DNA from: an uncultured Bacillota bacterium
GTDB taxonomy: Bacteria > Bacillota > Clostridia > Lachnospirales > Lachnospiraceae
Reading direction: 5' to 3'
Assembly (NCBI GenBank): GCA_958352855.1
Contig: CATWQE010000008.1
Span: 1 to 64,000, forward strand
Length of the DNA: 64,000 nt
Part shown: positions 34,635 through 43,684 of the stretch, one piece after another
How positions within the stretch are numbered: the first letter of the stretch is position 1
Layout: the number at the start of each line of letters is the position of its first letter
Made by a program: the position numbers and the translations under genes
The notes under the pieces: generated by a model
Seen by the model: the letters and a program-made list of their open reading frames with translations, nothing else
What the model was told of the DNA's origin: nothing
Database searches by the model: none

Positions 34635-34693
34635 ATAAAAAATCCCTCCATCTACTACGATTTCCATTTCTGGAAATAGTATCTGTAGATGAA
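34627..34693. repeat. 67-bp direct repeat, copy 1 (spoVT leader)
   Basis: This copy carries the start codon, ribosome binding site and leader hairpin of spoVT. It is identical by eye to 36209-36275, and similarity continues weakly beyond it. The hairpin pairs CATCTAC with GTAGATG and TATTTCCA with TGGAAATC (one mismatch). A TATACGC sequence (34701-34707) lies just outside it. Confidence 0.9.
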
Positions 34694-34732
34694 GAGTTTT
34701 TATACGCTTACTTCAATATAATTTTTCACTTA

Positions 34733-36091
34733 TTAAAGCAACATTGCCATATATGGTGGGATACACACAATGCCATCCTTTACCATCAGATTTCTTGGAT
34801 GAATAATATAACATTCTCCAATTCTGTTCCTGAATTTTTCTTTAAATCTTGTTAAAGACGTTGTAGTATACTTAGCCCCTGATTTTACTTCAACTGGATA
34901 AATTTTATATTTTAATTTGCTGTTATTTGAAAGAAGAAAATCTATTTCAATATCATTTCTGTGTTTCTCATCATTATAGTGTGTATAAAAATACAGTTTA
35001 TGTCCATTTGCCGTCAGCATCTGTGCAATCACATTTTCGTATAACATTCCTTCGTTCATCGAAAGCCTTCCTGACAAGATTTGTTTGTATACTTCGTCTT
35101 CCAGCAGCTCATTCTCATCAAACGCATGACTCACCAATAAGCCAGTATCTCCCATATAGCATTTTACATAAGTTCTTACTTCATTTATGGACAAGCCTAT
35201 ATTAGGATCGTTACATAAAAAACATTCATTGGATATCATGGAATCTGCCAGCCAAAAGAAGGTTTCTTCATACTGTTCCCCATAAGACCCTTCCTGTATT
35301 TTTTTAAAAATCACTCTTTTTTCGTGTTGTGAAAGCAAGCCCGGAATCTGATCAAATATAGCCAATACCTTACTTCTGTACTGGGCATTTATTTTCATAA
35401 TATCTTCCCTGTACAGTTTCAGGATATCCCTCTTTTCTTTGTCGGCTGCCGAAAAATCCTTATGATTATCTACAAAAAGAAGAACTGGTTTCGGCATTCC
35501 GCCAACCAGCATATACTGTTTAAACAGAAGCATTGCTTTATTATGCAATCCTCTATCCATAGGTATTTTCTTATCGAAACAGTTTTTAATACATTCTAAA
35601 AGTATGTCTTCCCCTAATGCCCACGCAAATTCTTCAAAATCCAACGGATACATATTCAAGTGACGTTCTTCGGAAGGTATTACAATCTCTTTCACATTTT
35701 CTTTTATTGAAATCAGAGATCCCGTTTCCATATAGTCATATCTTCCATCTGCCACAAGATATTTAATTGCCGCTCTTGCCTGGGGATACATCTGTACTTC
35801 ATCAAAAATAATGACCGCATCTCTTCGCTTCAATTTTTTTCCAAAATGCGCCTGAAGCATCATAAAAAACGTATCCAGATCATTTAAATAGCTTGCAAAA
35901 TACTGTTCTACCTCTTTATCCTTTTTAGCAAAATCAATCAAAATATAATTGTCATATTCATTTTTAGCAAATTCTTCACAAATTGTGGACTTCCCGATAC
36001 GTCTTGCTCCTTCAATCAAAATAGCTTTACTTCCGTTTGCTTCCTCTTTCCATTCAAGCAATTTCGAATATATCTTTCTTTTTAATACCAT
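34733..36091 (-). CDS. AAA-type ATPase with C-terminal DUF4143 domain
   Basis: The N-terminal ATPase has Walker A EGARRIGKST (about residues 28-37) and Walker B AVIIFDEVQ. The middle part, with HLNMYPLDFEEFAWALG, is typical of this large family of DUF4143 proteins. The C-terminal part contains EIDFLLS...YPVEVKSG, a D...ExK pattern of the PD-(D/E)XK fold. The function of such ATPases is not settled. The start is the ATG after GGAGGGG. The gene is AT-richer than its neighbours and sits between 67-bp direct repeats, which points to acquisition by insertion. Confidence 0.85.
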   Translation of the reverse strand: MVLKRKIYSKLLEWKEEANGSKAILIEGARRIGKSTICEEFAKNEYDNYILIDFAKKDKEVEQYFASYLNDLDTFFMMLQAHFGKKLKRRDAVIIFDEVQMYPQARAAIKYLVADGRYDYMETGSLISIKENVKEIVIPSEERHLNMYPLDFEEFAWALGEDILLECIKNCFDKKIPMDRGLHNKAMLLFKQYMLVGGMPKPVLLFVDNHKDFSAADKEKRDILKLYREDIMKINAQYRSKVLAIFDQIPGLLSQHEKRVIFKKIQEGSYGEQYEETFFWLADSMISNECFLCNDPNIGLSINEVRTYVKCYMGDTGLLVSHAFDENELLEDEVYKQILSGRLSMNEGMLYENVIAQMLTANGHKLYFYTHYNDEKHRNDIEIDFLLSNNSKLKYKIYPVEVKSGAKYTTTSLTRFKEKFRNRIGECYIIHPRNLMVKDGIVCIPPYMAMLL

Positions 36092-36100
36092 AGCCCCTCC

Positions 36101-36208
36101 AATTATACGCATATGTATTATTCTTATATATTTTGATTATACGCAATATTTTATCATCTATTTTGATTATACGCAAGTTTAAATGTATTTCATTCTATGA
36201 TTATACGC
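36101..36208 (-). repeat. GCGTATAAT iterons upstream of the ATPase gene
   Basis: On the minus strand GCGTATAAT(C/T) occurs at 36101-36110, 36135-36144, 36165-36174 and 36199-36208, with periods of 34, 30 and 34 bp. Two copies share a longer unit, GCGTATAATCAAAATA. Each copy contains a perfect TATAAT. The one nearest the gene adjoins its ribosome binding site. Confidence 0.85.
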
Positions 36209-36275
36209 GCTTTCATATAAAAAATCCCTCCATCTACTACGATTTCCATTTCTGGAAATAGTATCTGTAGATGAA
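36209..36275. repeat. 67-bp direct repeat, copy 2
   Basis: A second copy of the spoVT leader, from AAGC after the ATG through the hairpin. It keeps the GGAGGG site and the ATG, which now open an eight-codon frame (MKARIIIE, then TGA) running into the first iteron. It lies 15 nt from the end of the HAD gene at 36291. Confidence 0.9.
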
Positions 36276-36290
36276 AGGATTTTTATGCTT

Positions 36291-37133
36291 CTACAGCCTT
36301 AAATTTTTCTCAAATTCCAAAATTTTCTGCTCCTGGTATGCGCCCTCATAGGTTCCTTCCCGGAAGCGTCTTAATGCCTCTGGAAACTCTTCCCAGGATT
36401 CCCTCTCCTGGTATGCCAGAATGGGATAGAAAAATGCTCCCACTTCTCTTGCCGCTTCCAGATCAGACGGTGAATCACCCACCATAAGCATCATTTGCGG
36501 CTCATATCCTTTTTCCTGCAAAGCTTTTAGACACCTGGTTTTCGTTCCTGTTTCCTGGGACACCAGCACATCTGTATACTGTTCAATATCCAGGCTCTTC
36601 CACTCTTTCTGAATCTCAGAACCATTGGCAGAAGTCACAATCGCAACATCTCCACATTCATGAGACAGCCGTACAGCCTCCATAGCTCCTTCAAAGGGTT
36701 GTTTCTTACTCATAGATACCATCATAAGAGACTGATTCACTAATTCCGACCATTCCAGAGCCTTCTTGATACACAGATTTCCGGTTTCTTCATAAGCCCT
36801 GGCTGCGCTTTCGTTGGATAATTCTCTGGCGCTTTTTACCCATTCCAGATATCCATCAAGACCTTCCACACGAAAATAGTTTTCGTCAATATCCTCCAGT
36901 ACCTTTCCAAGTCCTACAAAGCGGTTGACTCCCCTGTCTTTGCTTAAAAGATTAATTTTTCTCCACAGCCTTATGATTTCCTCCCGATACTTTGTTAAAT
37001 CCCATTCATGAACAAGACATGGACCAAAGCATCGCATATGCTTAATCTCCATAGTATCCAGGACGCATCCATCGGAATCAATACAAATTAACCGTTCCTT
37101 TGTTTTGTTGAATTTTCTAAGTTCCTCTTTCAA
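36291..37133 (-). CDS. HAD superfamily hydrolase
   Basis: A haloacid dehalogenase-type phosphatase of 280 residues: motif I is CIDSDGCVLDTME with the Asp nucleophile, motif II ends in IVTSANG, and motif IV is LMVGDSPSDLEAA. A large helical cap lies between motifs I and II. The substrate is unknown. It follows the GH4 gene by 110 nt on the same strand, so it may be the last gene of the sugar operon and act on a sugar phosphate. A TTG start follows GGGGGAAG. Confidence 0.8.
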   Translation of the reverse strand: MKEELRKFNKTKERLICIDSDGCVLDTMEIKHMRCFGPCLVHEWDLTKYREEIIRLWRKINLLSKDRGVNRFVGLGKVLEDIDENYFRVEGLDGYLEWVKSARELSNESAARAYEETGNLCIKKALEWSELVNQSLMMVSMSKKQPFEGAMEAVRLSHECGDVAIVTSANGSEIQKEWKSLDIEQYTDVLVSQETGTKTRCLKALQEKGYEPQMMLMVGDSPSDLEAAREVGAFFYPILAYQERESWEEFPEALRRFREGTYEGAYQEQKILEFEKNLRL

Positions 37134-37244
37134 TTCTCTTCCCCCTGTCGCTCACATCTTAATTTGATAATGTCATTATACACTTCTAAAATCTGAGCCG
37201 CAAGAAAGAATCCTTTAGAATCAATGGAAAAATTCTACAAAATC

Positions 37245-38567
37245 CTACCGATAATCCTTCATGTACTCTCCATGAGCTTCAATTAACTCATCACACATAC
37301 GGATAATATCATCAATATTCAGCTCCGCCGCTGTATGCGGATCCATCATGGCTGCCTGGTAAATCTTCTGTCTGTCCCTGGTCACTGCCGCCTCAATGGT
37401 TAAAAGCTGAGGATTAATATTTGTCATATTCATGGCCGCAAGCTGTGTTGGCAGTTTTCCCACTTTTGTGGGATGTACCCCTGTTCCGTCAATATAACAA
37501 GGCACTTCCACACAGGCGTCTGCCGGAAGGTTCTCAATATATCCCTGATTCAGCACATTTCCACCAATTTTATAAGGTTTATCTGTCACCACAGCCTCCA
37601 TAATATAAGAAGCATACTCATGGCTTCTCTCATGAGTAATCTTTCCATCCTTTAAAATATCTTCCCGCTCTTTTTCCCAGCCTTCAATCTGATTAATACA
37701 GCGTCTTGGATATTCATCCAGAGGAATGTTGAATTTCTCAATCATCTCAGGATATTTATTCTTAATAAAGAACGGATTGTACTCTGCATTATGCTCACTG
37801 GATTCTGTGCAGTAATATCCCAGATGACGAATATATTCAAAACGCACCATGTCATCATGCTTTTCAGAAGCATTTTTCTTAGCCGCGCGTTTTCTGATTT
37901 CCGGATATAAATCATTTCCCTCTTTATCCCGGATTTCCAGAAGCCATCCCATGTGGTTAATACCTGCAATTAACTCCTGTCTTCCCTCTAATTTATCCTG
38001 CATATCCAGTTTTTCCAATAACTTCTCAGAGCATACCTGTACACTATGGCATAAGCCTACGGTTCTGATTTTGGTATATCTCTGCATATAACCTGTAAGC
38101 ATTGCCATAGGATTGGAATAATTCAGGAATAAGGTATTGGGACACACCTCTTCCATATCCCTTGCAAACTCTTCCAGCACAGGAATGGTTCTAAGCGCGC
38201 GCATGATTCCCCCGATTCCCAGCGTATCTGCAATAGTCTGCCTTAAACCATATTTTTTCGGAATCTCAAAGTCTGTAATCGTGCATGGATCATAACCGCC
38301 CACCTGAATTGCATTTACGACAAAATCTGCATCTCTTAAAGCCTCTTTACGATTCTCCACGCCTAAATAGGTTTTAATCACAGCCCTGTCTTCATTTACA
38401 TTATGATTAATCGCGCTTAAAATAATTCTGGAATCCTCCAGCCTCTGGGCATCAATATCATATAAGGCGATTTCACTCTCACAAAGCGCTGGCGTACACA
38501 TACAATCTCCCAATACATTTCTTGCAAACACTGTACTTCCTGCGCCCATAAACGTAATTTTCACCAT
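37245..38567 (-). CDS. melA: GH4 family alpha-galactosidase (NAD+ and Mn2+ dependent)
   Basis: The N-terminal Rossmann segment KITFMGAGSTVFARN binds NAD+. The GH4 signatures NYSNPMAM and GLCHSVQVC are present; a CHS motif is typical of alpha-galactosidases or alpha-glucosidases that act on unphosphorylated substrates, while 6-phospho-glycosidases have CNV or CDM. GH4 enzymes cut by an oxidation-elimination mechanism rather than by two acids. The 440 residues are full length. It belongs to the operon with GH36 and the importer, so imported melibiose or raffinose-type sugars are likely substrates. Confidence 0.88.
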   Translation of the reverse strand: MVKITFMGAGSTVFARNVLGDCMCTPALCESEIALYDIDAQRLEDSRIILSAINHNVNEDRAVIKTYLGVENRKEALRDADFVVNAIQVGGYDPCTITDFEIPKKYGLRQTIADTLGIGGIMRALRTIPVLEEFARDMEEVCPNTLFLNYSNPMAMLTGYMQRYTKIRTVGLCHSVQVCSEKLLEKLDMQDKLEGRQELIAGINHMGWLLEIRDKEGNDLYPEIRKRAAKKNASEKHDDMVRFEYIRHLGYYCTESSEHNAEYNPFFIKNKYPEMIEKFNIPLDEYPRRCINQIEGWEKEREDILKDGKITHERSHEYASYIMEAVVTDKPYKIGGNVLNQGYIENLPADACVEVPCYIDGTGVHPTKVGKLPTQLAAMNMTNINPQLLTIEAAVTRDRQKIYQAAMMDPHTAAELNIDDIIRMCDELIEAHGEYMKDYR

Positions 38568-38591
38568 AATCGTTACCTTCCTCTCCTACAT

Positions 38592-39509
38592 TTACATTTT
38601 TTCCTGAGCAGTATACCCCTTTGCCCTCATAACAATCAATTCCATCTTTTCTTCCCTGTACATACGTGGACTTTTTCCGCAGTGCTGCTTAAACACTTTT
38701 GAAAAAGCAAGCTGATCCGCATACCCCACAGAAGCGGCCACTGCATTAATAGACAAATCCGTTTTCTTCAACAGGGACTTTGCCTTTTCTATTCTTAAAT
38801 TTACCAGAAATTCCTGAGGTGAGCATCCTACTACTTTCTTAAAACTGCTGGTAAGGTAGCTTCTGTTTATGCCTATAAAATCCGCCAGTTGTCCAATTTT
38901 CAAAGGTTCACTGTAATGTTCCTTCATGTACTCCATAGCATGCTTCACATACACAAAGCCAGGATAAGAACGCCCACTGTTTGTCCCGTCTTCCGCAGAA
39001 TTTTTCGCATAATCCTCCATAAATGCCGCAAAGCATAGCATCAGCAATGCATTTCTGGTTAGTTCGTCCCCATAAGAAAGCTGATGCGCCTCCAGCATAC
39101 GGTCAATATAATCTGAAATTTTTTCCATGCATCCGATTTTGCGTGTAGGATTTTTAAGTGAAAATCCGGCTCCGCTAACGCATTCGTCTGCTTTTAATCC
39201 CACAAAGCCAATCCACATATACCGCCAGGGTTCTTCCTTGTCAGCTTCGTACCACGCTTCTACTCCCGGAGGAATCAAAAATGCATCTTTTGGTCCCAGC
39301 TTATATTTTTTCTTATTGATTTCCAGAGTACCCTTTCCTTCTTTTACCACATGAAGAACATAGGCTTCTCTCTTATTTGGCCCAAAACGGTAGCCAGACT
39401 CACAATATTCCCAGCCACAATAAGTCAGGCACAAATCTACAGAATCCTTCTGCAAATCCTCCAGACATTTATATCTGGCATGACTGGTAAACCCCATTGT
39501 ACGGCTCAA
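38592..39509 (-). CDS. AraC family transcriptional regulator
   Basis: The N-terminal cupin-like ligand domain carries GKGTLEINKKKYKLGPKDAF. The C-terminal double HTH includes IGQLADFIGINRSYLTSSFK and SINAVAASVGYADQLAFSKV. This layout is usual for sugar-responsive activators of raffinose or melibiose genes (RafR/MsmR type). The start is a TTG after AAAGGAG at 8 nt; a GTG nine bases upstream would overlap that site. It lies inside the operon between GH36 and GH4. Confidence 0.87.
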   Translation of the reverse strand: MSRTMGFTSHARYKCLEDLQKDSVDLCLTYCGWEYCESGYRFGPNKREAYVLHVVKEGKGTLEINKKKYKLGPKDAFLIPPGVEAWYEADKEEPWRYMWIGFVGLKADECVSGAGFSLKNPTRKIGCMEKISDYIDRMLEAHQLSYGDELTRNALLMLCFAAFMEDYAKNSAEDGTNSGRSYPGFVYVKHAMEYMKEHYSEPLKIGQLADFIGINRSYLTSSFKKVVGCSPQEFLVNLRIEKAKSLLKKTDLSINAVAASVGYADQLAFSKVFKQHCGKSPRMYREEKMELIVMRAKGYTAQEKM

Positions 39510-39536
39510 GCAATCCACTCCTTTACTTTCCGGACT

Positions 39537-41759
39537 TTATGGTTCTGCTTTTTCAAGCACATAGAGCAATGATGCAAAATCCCCGCCTTCTTTGTTTAAA
39601 AGCTCTCTGTCTACAGGAATTCCTGCATACATGAGTTCATCTCCATAAGCCCGGTATACTGTATCGTTACATTTTACCTCATACAAAGTATCTTTGTCCA
39701 ATCCTTCCAGACGGAAACGCAACCAGGAAGCATTAATCTTATTCAGCCTCTGATAAAAAGCTGCCACTGCCTGATTCCTGTCAGGAGATACCACTATCCA
39801 TGCAGTTTCATTCCCCTTAAAAGGACTAAGCAAACGGTAAAAGTCCCCTTCTACCTGAATGAGCCTGCGGTATTTTTTCATAAATGCCACCTGTTCTTTC
39901 ACCTGAGCCATTTCCTCTTCGCTCAAAAGATTCAGATCAAGTTCATACCCAAAGGTTCCGAAATATGCCATATTCGCCCTGGTAGAAAGTGGTGTGGTTC
40001 TCAAAAGCTGATGGTTGGGCACAGCCGAAACGTGAGAGCCCATACTCACCAGCGGATAAACATAAGATGTTCCATACTGGATTTTTGCCCGTTCAGAAGC
40101 ATCTGTATCATCACTGGTCCAGGTCTGAGGAGCAAAAAACAGCATTGCCGGATCAAACCGAGCGCCACCACTGGCACAGGATTCAAAGAGAATCTCTGGG
40201 AATTCCTCTGTGAGCCTTGTATACAAATCATAAACTCCAAGAATATACTGGTGCATCATTTTTCCCTGGTCCTTGGCAGATAAACCTCTGCTGTAAGGCT
40301 CAGACATATAGCGGTTCATATCCCATTTAATATAGGAAATCCTGGATTCGCGAAGAATTTTGGAAATCATCTCATAAATATAATCCACCACTTCTTTTCT
40401 GGAGAAGTCTAATACATGCTGATGCCTTCCATGGGACTCAAATCTATCCGGCACGCCAACAATCCAGTCCGGATGCGCCCGGTACAAATCACTGTCCTTG
40501 TTCACCATCTCAAGCTCTACCCAAAGACCAAATTTCAGTCCCATTTCTTCTACCTTACGGGAAAGTCCGGCAATGCCATCTGGCAGTTTTTCCAGATTTA
40601 CATACCAGTCACCAAGACCTCTGTAATCATCATTTCTTGCGCCAAACCAGCCGTCATCCAAGACAAACAGCTCCACCCCTGCTTCTTTTGCCTTTTTTGC
40701 AATAGAAAGAATCTTTTCCTCTGTAAAATCAAAATAAGTCGCTTCCCAGTTATTTAACAAAATCGGCCTTGGCTGCTCTTTCCACTGACCGCGCATTAAA
40801 TTCTTCCTGTACAGGCGGTGATAAACCTGGCTCATTTTATTCAGTCCTTGGTCACTATAGACCATAACAACCTCCGGCGTCTGAAAGCTCTCTCCTGCTT
40901 CCAGTTTCCAGTGAAATCCTTCTGGATGAATCCCCATAAGCACTCTTGTCATATCAAACGTAGATACCTCTGTCTGAGCCAGGAAATTTCCACTGTATAC
41001 CAGACTAAATCCATAAACTTCTCCCTGGCTTTCTGTTGTATCGGGACGCTTTAAAGCCAGAAACGGATTATGTTCTGCCCCTCCTGCAGTACCATGGATT
41101 CCCTGTACCGCCTGGATACCCATCTCTAATTTCCGTTCCTTCACATAGCGTTCTCTTGCCCATGCGCCGGACAAATGCACCATTTCAAAATCCATATCCT
41201 GAAATTCCACACTCAGGCTCATAGCCCTGTCCAAAACAATACTTTCTTTTCCTTTGTGTACAAGCTTCGCATTCCTGGTAATCACCGGATACTCCTCAAA
41301 CACTGTATAGGAAAGAATCAAATCTGTATTTATCACTTCATCATGCAGGCAGATTTCCAGAGTGCATGCCTCTTGCTCATTATTGGTATACACTGCCGGA
41401 AGAGGAGCCAAAGACTTTTTCCCCTGATAAATTTCATGGGAAACATAAGTAAAATTCACAATCCGGCTCCCGTTTTCCTGTAAAATACTAAGGGCAGGAC
41501 TTCTATAATCCCCTGTCCCGTATACCGGATATTCCTGTTTCGTGTATTCCATGGACAACACTCCTGGCTCCGGCACACACACAGAAGTCAACGGACGGGA
41601 AATCGCCTCATGCAAATGCATAAAACTTTCCCTGTCCCTGATGGCTTTTCCGTAGTACAGATTTTCTAACTGTCCGTTCTCCATAACCCGAATAATATAG
41701 CTTACTTCCTTATTATAAAGATGAAAGGTTTTTTCCTCTTCATGAAAAATAATTCCCAT
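39537..41759 (-). CDS. GH36 alpha-galactosidase (first copy)
   Basis: This enzyme hydrolyses terminal alpha-1,6-galactose from raffinose, stachyose or melibiose. The 740-residue protein has an N-terminal beta-sandwich, a central TIM barrel and a C-terminal beta domain. The nucleophile is in YIKWDMNRY and the acid/base Asp in SCASGGARFD...TSDDTDASE. NNWEATYFDF and DDGWFG are also typical. It has no signal peptide and is therefore cytosolic, so the sugar is imported first. The ATG after AGGAGGAG was chosen. An intercistronic hairpin separates it from the permease gene. Confidence 0.95.
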   Translation of the reverse strand: MGIIFHEEEKTFHLYNKEVSYIIRVMENGQLENLYYGKAIRDRESFMHLHEAISRPLTSVCVPEPGVLSMEYTKQEYPVYGTGDYRSPALSILQENGSRIVNFTYVSHEIYQGKKSLAPLPAVYTNNEQEACTLEICLHDEVINTDLILSYTVFEEYPVITRNAKLVHKGKESIVLDRAMSLSVEFQDMDFEMVHLSGAWARERYVKERKLEMGIQAVQGIHGTAGGAEHNPFLALKRPDTTESQGEVYGFSLVYSGNFLAQTEVSTFDMTRVLMGIHPEGFHWKLEAGESFQTPEVVMVYSDQGLNKMSQVYHRLYRKNLMRGQWKEQPRPILLNNWEATYFDFTEEKILSIAKKAKEAGVELFVLDDGWFGARNDDYRGLGDWYVNLEKLPDGIAGLSRKVEEMGLKFGLWVELEMVNKDSDLYRAHPDWIVGVPDRFESHGRHQHVLDFSRKEVVDYIYEMISKILRESRISYIKWDMNRYMSEPYSRGLSAKDQGKMMHQYILGVYDLYTRLTEEFPEILFESCASGGARFDPAMLFFAPQTWTSDDTDASERAKIQYGTSYVYPLVSMGSHVSAVPNHQLLRTTPLSTRANMAYFGTFGYELDLNLLSEEEMAQVKEQVAFMKKYRRLIQVEGDFYRLLSPFKGNETAWIVVSPDRNQAVAAFYQRLNKINASWLRFRLEGLDKDTLYEVKCNDTVYRAYGDELMYAGIPVDRELLNKEGGDFASLLYVLEKAEP

Positions 41760-41781
41760 AATCTCCTCCTGAAAATTCAAT

Positions 41782-41810
41782 AAGGCTGGCGCAGTCTCTG
41801 CACCAGCCTG
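41782..41810 (-). terminator. Intercistronic hairpin (partial terminator) between permease and GH36
   Basis: AGGCTGGTGCA and TGCGCCAGCCT pair on the minus strand around a short loop, followed only by TATTG. The T-tract is too weak for full termination, so it may stabilise mRNA or lower downstream expression. Confidence 0.5.
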
Positions 41811-41826
41811 TTTTCATTGCTTAATC

Positions 41827-42666
41827 TTATAATTTTCCACCGCTGGTTGCAATTCCTTCGATAAACTGCTTCTGGAAAATCGCATAAATAATAATCATCG
41901 GAATACATGCAATCAAAGATGCTGCCATAAGTTCCGGAAACTTAGATGCATACTGCCCCTGCATTTTTGCCAGTGCAGAAGACAATACCAGCATGTCCTT
42001 ATCTGTATTTACAATCATTGGCCACATCAGGTCTTTAAACGCAAACACTGCAGTAAAGATTCCAAGGGCTACCATGCTGGATCTGGTAAGAGGCGCCATA
42101 ATATACAGGAAGGTCTGCCCGATATTACAACCGTCCAATCTGGCTGCTTCCTCCAGGTCATTAGGAAGTCCCATATAGCCCTGACGAAGCAGGAAAGTAC
42201 CAAATGCTGTTACCACACCTGGGAATACCAGGGCAAAAATAGTATTCAGCATACCCATTTTGCTTACCATTAAATATTGTGGAATCAGGAAAATCTGCGC
42301 CGGAACCATCATCTGAATCAGCACCAGGGAAAAGCAGAAATTTTTTCCTCTAAAATGTAAACGCCCAAACGCATATCCCGCCATAGTTGCTGTAAGCACT
42401 GCGCATAACACGCGGAAGAAAATCAGCAGTAATGTATTCTTATACAGTACCAGGAAATTCATATTTTCCATAACAGCTTTAAAAGAATCTGTTCTCCATA
42501 CCTTCGGAAAAATTACAAAAGGATTTACGGAAGTTGCTTCTGTCACAGATTTAAATGCAGTAAGAATCATCCACAAAAAGGGAACCAGCATTGTAATTGA
42601 CACAAAAATCAACACAGCATGTATTAAAACCGTCACAATTTTCTTTTTTGTTTCCATACTCTTCAT
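41827..42666 (-). CDS. Sugar ABC transporter permease (MalG type)
   Basis: Six membrane helices and the inner-membrane EAA loop (LEEAARLDGCNIGQTFLYI) define a CUT1 permease that couples to the ATPase. The N-terminus contains ITMLVPFLWMILTAFK, and the end SGGKL is typical of this subfamily. The start is the ATG after GGGGGGAG; an upstream in-frame extension lacks a site. It pairs with the MalF-type permease 13 nt upstream. No ATPase gene is nearby, so it must use a shared MsmK-like ATPase. Confidence 0.93.
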   Translation of the reverse strand: MKSMETKKKIVTVLIHAVLIFVSITMLVPFLWMILTAFKSVTEATSVNPFVIFPKVWRTDSFKAVMENMNFLVLYKNTLLLIFFRVLCAVLTATMAGYAFGRLHFRGKNFCFSLVLIQMMVPAQIFLIPQYLMVSKMGMLNTIFALVFPGVVTAFGTFLLRQGYMGLPNDLEEAARLDGCNIGQTFLYIMAPLTRSSMVALGIFTAVFAFKDLMWPMIVNTDKDMLVLSSALAKMQGQYASKFPELMAASLIACIPMIIIYAIFQKQFIEGIATSGGKL

Positions 42667-42679
42667 TCTGCTCCCCCCC

Positions 42680-43579
42680 TTAATTGTAAAATACCCATTT
42701 CTTCTGTCCAATCATCTGGAATACTGTGATAATCATAGTAAGAACAAGAAGAAGAACTACGATGGTTGCTCCATAGCCCATGTTCTTATTCACGAATGTA
42801 TACTGATAGAACAAATATACCAGAGATTGTGTTTTCTCCAACGCCGGATTGCTTCTGTCCATAACCATATAAATCAGGTCAAATACCTGGAGAGAACCTA
42901 TGACACGCGTTACCAGTACAAAGAAAATGGTTGGAGATAACAATGGAAGTGTTATATGGAAAAAGCTCTTCACTCCAGTGGCTCCATCCAGTTGTGCTGC
43001 TTCATAATAATCATGAGGAATCTCCTGCAAACCAGAGAGGAACAATACCATATTATAGCCAATAATTGACCACACACCAATAATGGCAATAGAGAATACT
43101 GCTACCTTAGGATCTGAAATCCATTTGACATTTGTATGGAATATATTATTAATCAGACCAAATTCTGAATTAAACAACCATCTCCATACCATAGCAACCG
43201 CCGCCGGCGCCGCTACCATAGGAAGGAAAATAATGGTTCTATATGCAGAACGGCCTTTCATCTTCCTGTTTAACAGCACTGCCAGCACCAACGCAATAAC
43301 AATAGAGAAAGGAACCTCCACAATAGCATACTTCACTGTATTTAATAAAGCCTGCCATACTTCAGAATCTCCGAAAACATTTACATAGTTTTCTGCTCCA
43401 ATAAAAATATTTCCTTTACCAAAATCACCTGTTTTAAAAAAGCTCTGATAAACAGTTTGAAAAATAGGAATAATGTTCAATACAATTAACCCAATCATGG
43501 TCGGAAGTATAAACATCCATCCCCACAGGCATTCGCTACGCTGTCTGCCTGTATGTGCCGGTTTTCCTTTCTTTGCCAT
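42680..43579 (-). CDS. Sugar ABC transporter permease (MalF/UgpA type)
   Basis: A six-helix CUT1 permease of 299 residues. The N-terminal segment LWGWMFILPTMIGLIVLNII is a membrane helix, and the EAA loop reads YEAAQLDGATGVKSFFHITL. It forms the transmembrane heterodimer with the MalG-type protein encoded just downstream, and receives sugar from the binding lipoprotein encoded 105 nt upstream. Confidence 0.94.
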   Translation of the reverse strand: MAKKGKPAHTGRQRSECLWGWMFILPTMIGLIVLNIIPIFQTVYQSFFKTGDFGKGNIFIGAENYVNVFGDSEVWQALLNTVKYAIVEVPFSIVIALVLAVLLNRKMKGRSAYRTIIFLPMVAAPAAVAMVWRWLFNSEFGLINNIFHTNVKWISDPKVAVFSIAIIGVWSIIGYNMVLFLSGLQEIPHDYYEAAQLDGATGVKSFFHITLPLLSPTIFFVLVTRVIGSLQVFDLIYMVMDRSNPALEKTQSLVYLFYQYTFVNKNMGYGATIVVLLLVLTMIITVFQMIGQKKWVFYN

Positions 43580-43684
43580 GCCAATTCACTCCTTTTTTAA
43601 CAAAGGGCCGCCGCTTTTTGATATTTCCCAGCGACAGCCCTTCTCCTCTTTAACTATCTGTTACAAAACATCTTGTACCGGAAA

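Noticed and set aside
36101..36208. Start of a CRISPR array
   Set aside because: The repeat unit is only about 10-16 bp, lacks 28-40 bp identical repeats and there are no cas genes.
37245..38567. Malate/lactate dehydrogenase
   Set aside because: The Rossmann start is shared, but NYSNPMAM and GLCHS signatures and the sugar context identify GH4.
41782..41810. Full terminator inside the alpha-galactoside operon
   Set aside because: The hairpin is good but the T-tract is poor, and the next gene has its ribosome binding site directly after it without a new promoter.
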